Positions 63,936-64,000 of a stretch of DNA of 64,000 nucleotides are shown one piece after another. The stretch comes from Fuerstiella sp. Lineage in GTDB: Bacteria > Planctomycetota > Planctomycetia > Planctomycetales > Planctomycetaceae. The stretch spans positions 56,924 to 120,923 of the forward strand of contig JALHMY010000012.1 in the NCBI GenBank assembly GCA_022843805.1, written 5' to 3'. Each line of letters begins with the position of its first letter. The stretch's first letter is position 1. The notes beneath the pieces are model-generated. The model made no database searches. It worked only from the letters and a program-made list of their open reading frames with translations, and was not told the DNA's origin. Position numbers and translations under genes: made by a program.

Positions 63936-64000
63936 GAGGGCTGCTCGATCCTTCTTCGTTTAACCAAATTCTCTTGCCATAGTGGTAACTCAGGATTGGG

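Noticed and set aside
63098..63967. Frames of up to 188 codons in the final tandem array
   Set aside because: They read through perfect hairpins on both strands and repeat with the DNA period.
1..64000. tRNA genes, rRNA genes and CRISPR-cas systems
   Set aside because: I looked for T-arm and anticodon-arm patterns, rRNA core words and cas motifs and found none I could support by eye.

Overview
The window comes from a planctomycete chromosome. The evidence is the gene families. There is a DUF1549/DUF1553 cytochrome-like protein next to a Tat-type DUF1501 protein. There is also a DUF1559 pseudopilin with a C-terminal H-X9-DG motif, a PPC-domain secreted protein, and an ECF sigma factor fused to a large membrane domain. 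Many families of palindromic and tandem intergenic repeats fit the same picture. I cannot assign a genus.

Layout. 1-22.7 kb is mostly ordinary core genome. On the minus strand are a VWA protein and the coaE - rho - ribH - nusB run. These are followed by a phosphohexomutase, a short Hsp70, a GGDEF/HD-GYP protein that reads toward Hsp70, two tandem membrane-anchored SPFH proteins, an SRPBCC protein, the DUF1549/1553 - DUF1501 pair and a two-cluster ferredoxin. A previously easy-to-miss bacterial SRP RNA lies at 22.8 kb.

23.0-34.5 kb is the accessory region and the most interesting part. It looks like a degraded chromosomal integron. A broken integrase N-terminus lies on the minus strand at 23.45-23.64 kb. 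Pointing away from it is an array of small genes separated by five attC-like sites. The genes are a four-helix-bundle protein, a PIN toxin with its antitoxin, a protein of unknown function, a decapitated four-helix-bundle copy, a reversed pair with a broken aspartic protease, and a secreted protein of unknown function. All five sites have imperfect hairpins with two unpaired bases. In four of them the spacing AAC-N8-(unpaired base)-N6-(unpaired A) is exact, as in the classical aadA-type attC; the fifth has N9. The array then runs into repeats R1, R2 and R3, which recur at 33.4-34.5 kb in a different order and carry relics of a tyrosine recombinase. Between them sits a minus-strand group: a secreted protein, the DUF1559 pseudopilin and a frameshifted DUF1573-like lipoprotein.

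34.5-46.8 kb holds a sigma factor / membrane HEAT-type protein / Gly-rich secreted protein operon. It also holds a foldback repeat array in front of the ECF-membrane fusion gene, a 299-bp tandem repeat, an ArsR regulator followed by the remnant of an AHSA1 gene, a PQQ-type beta-propeller protein, an Rhs/YD-repeat relic cut up by palindromes, and a mannose-1-phosphate guanylyltransferase.

46.8-64 kb is again mostly ordinary: a response regulator, a DUF1015 protein, a Tat-exported hydrolase, a TPR-like membrane protein with a pseudouridine synthase, an FAH-family enzyme with panB, and a large operon-like run. That run is DUF1549/1553, PPC protein, NagA-like enzyme and amidohydrolase. A methyltransferase follows, and the window ends in a 186-bp tandem repeat array.
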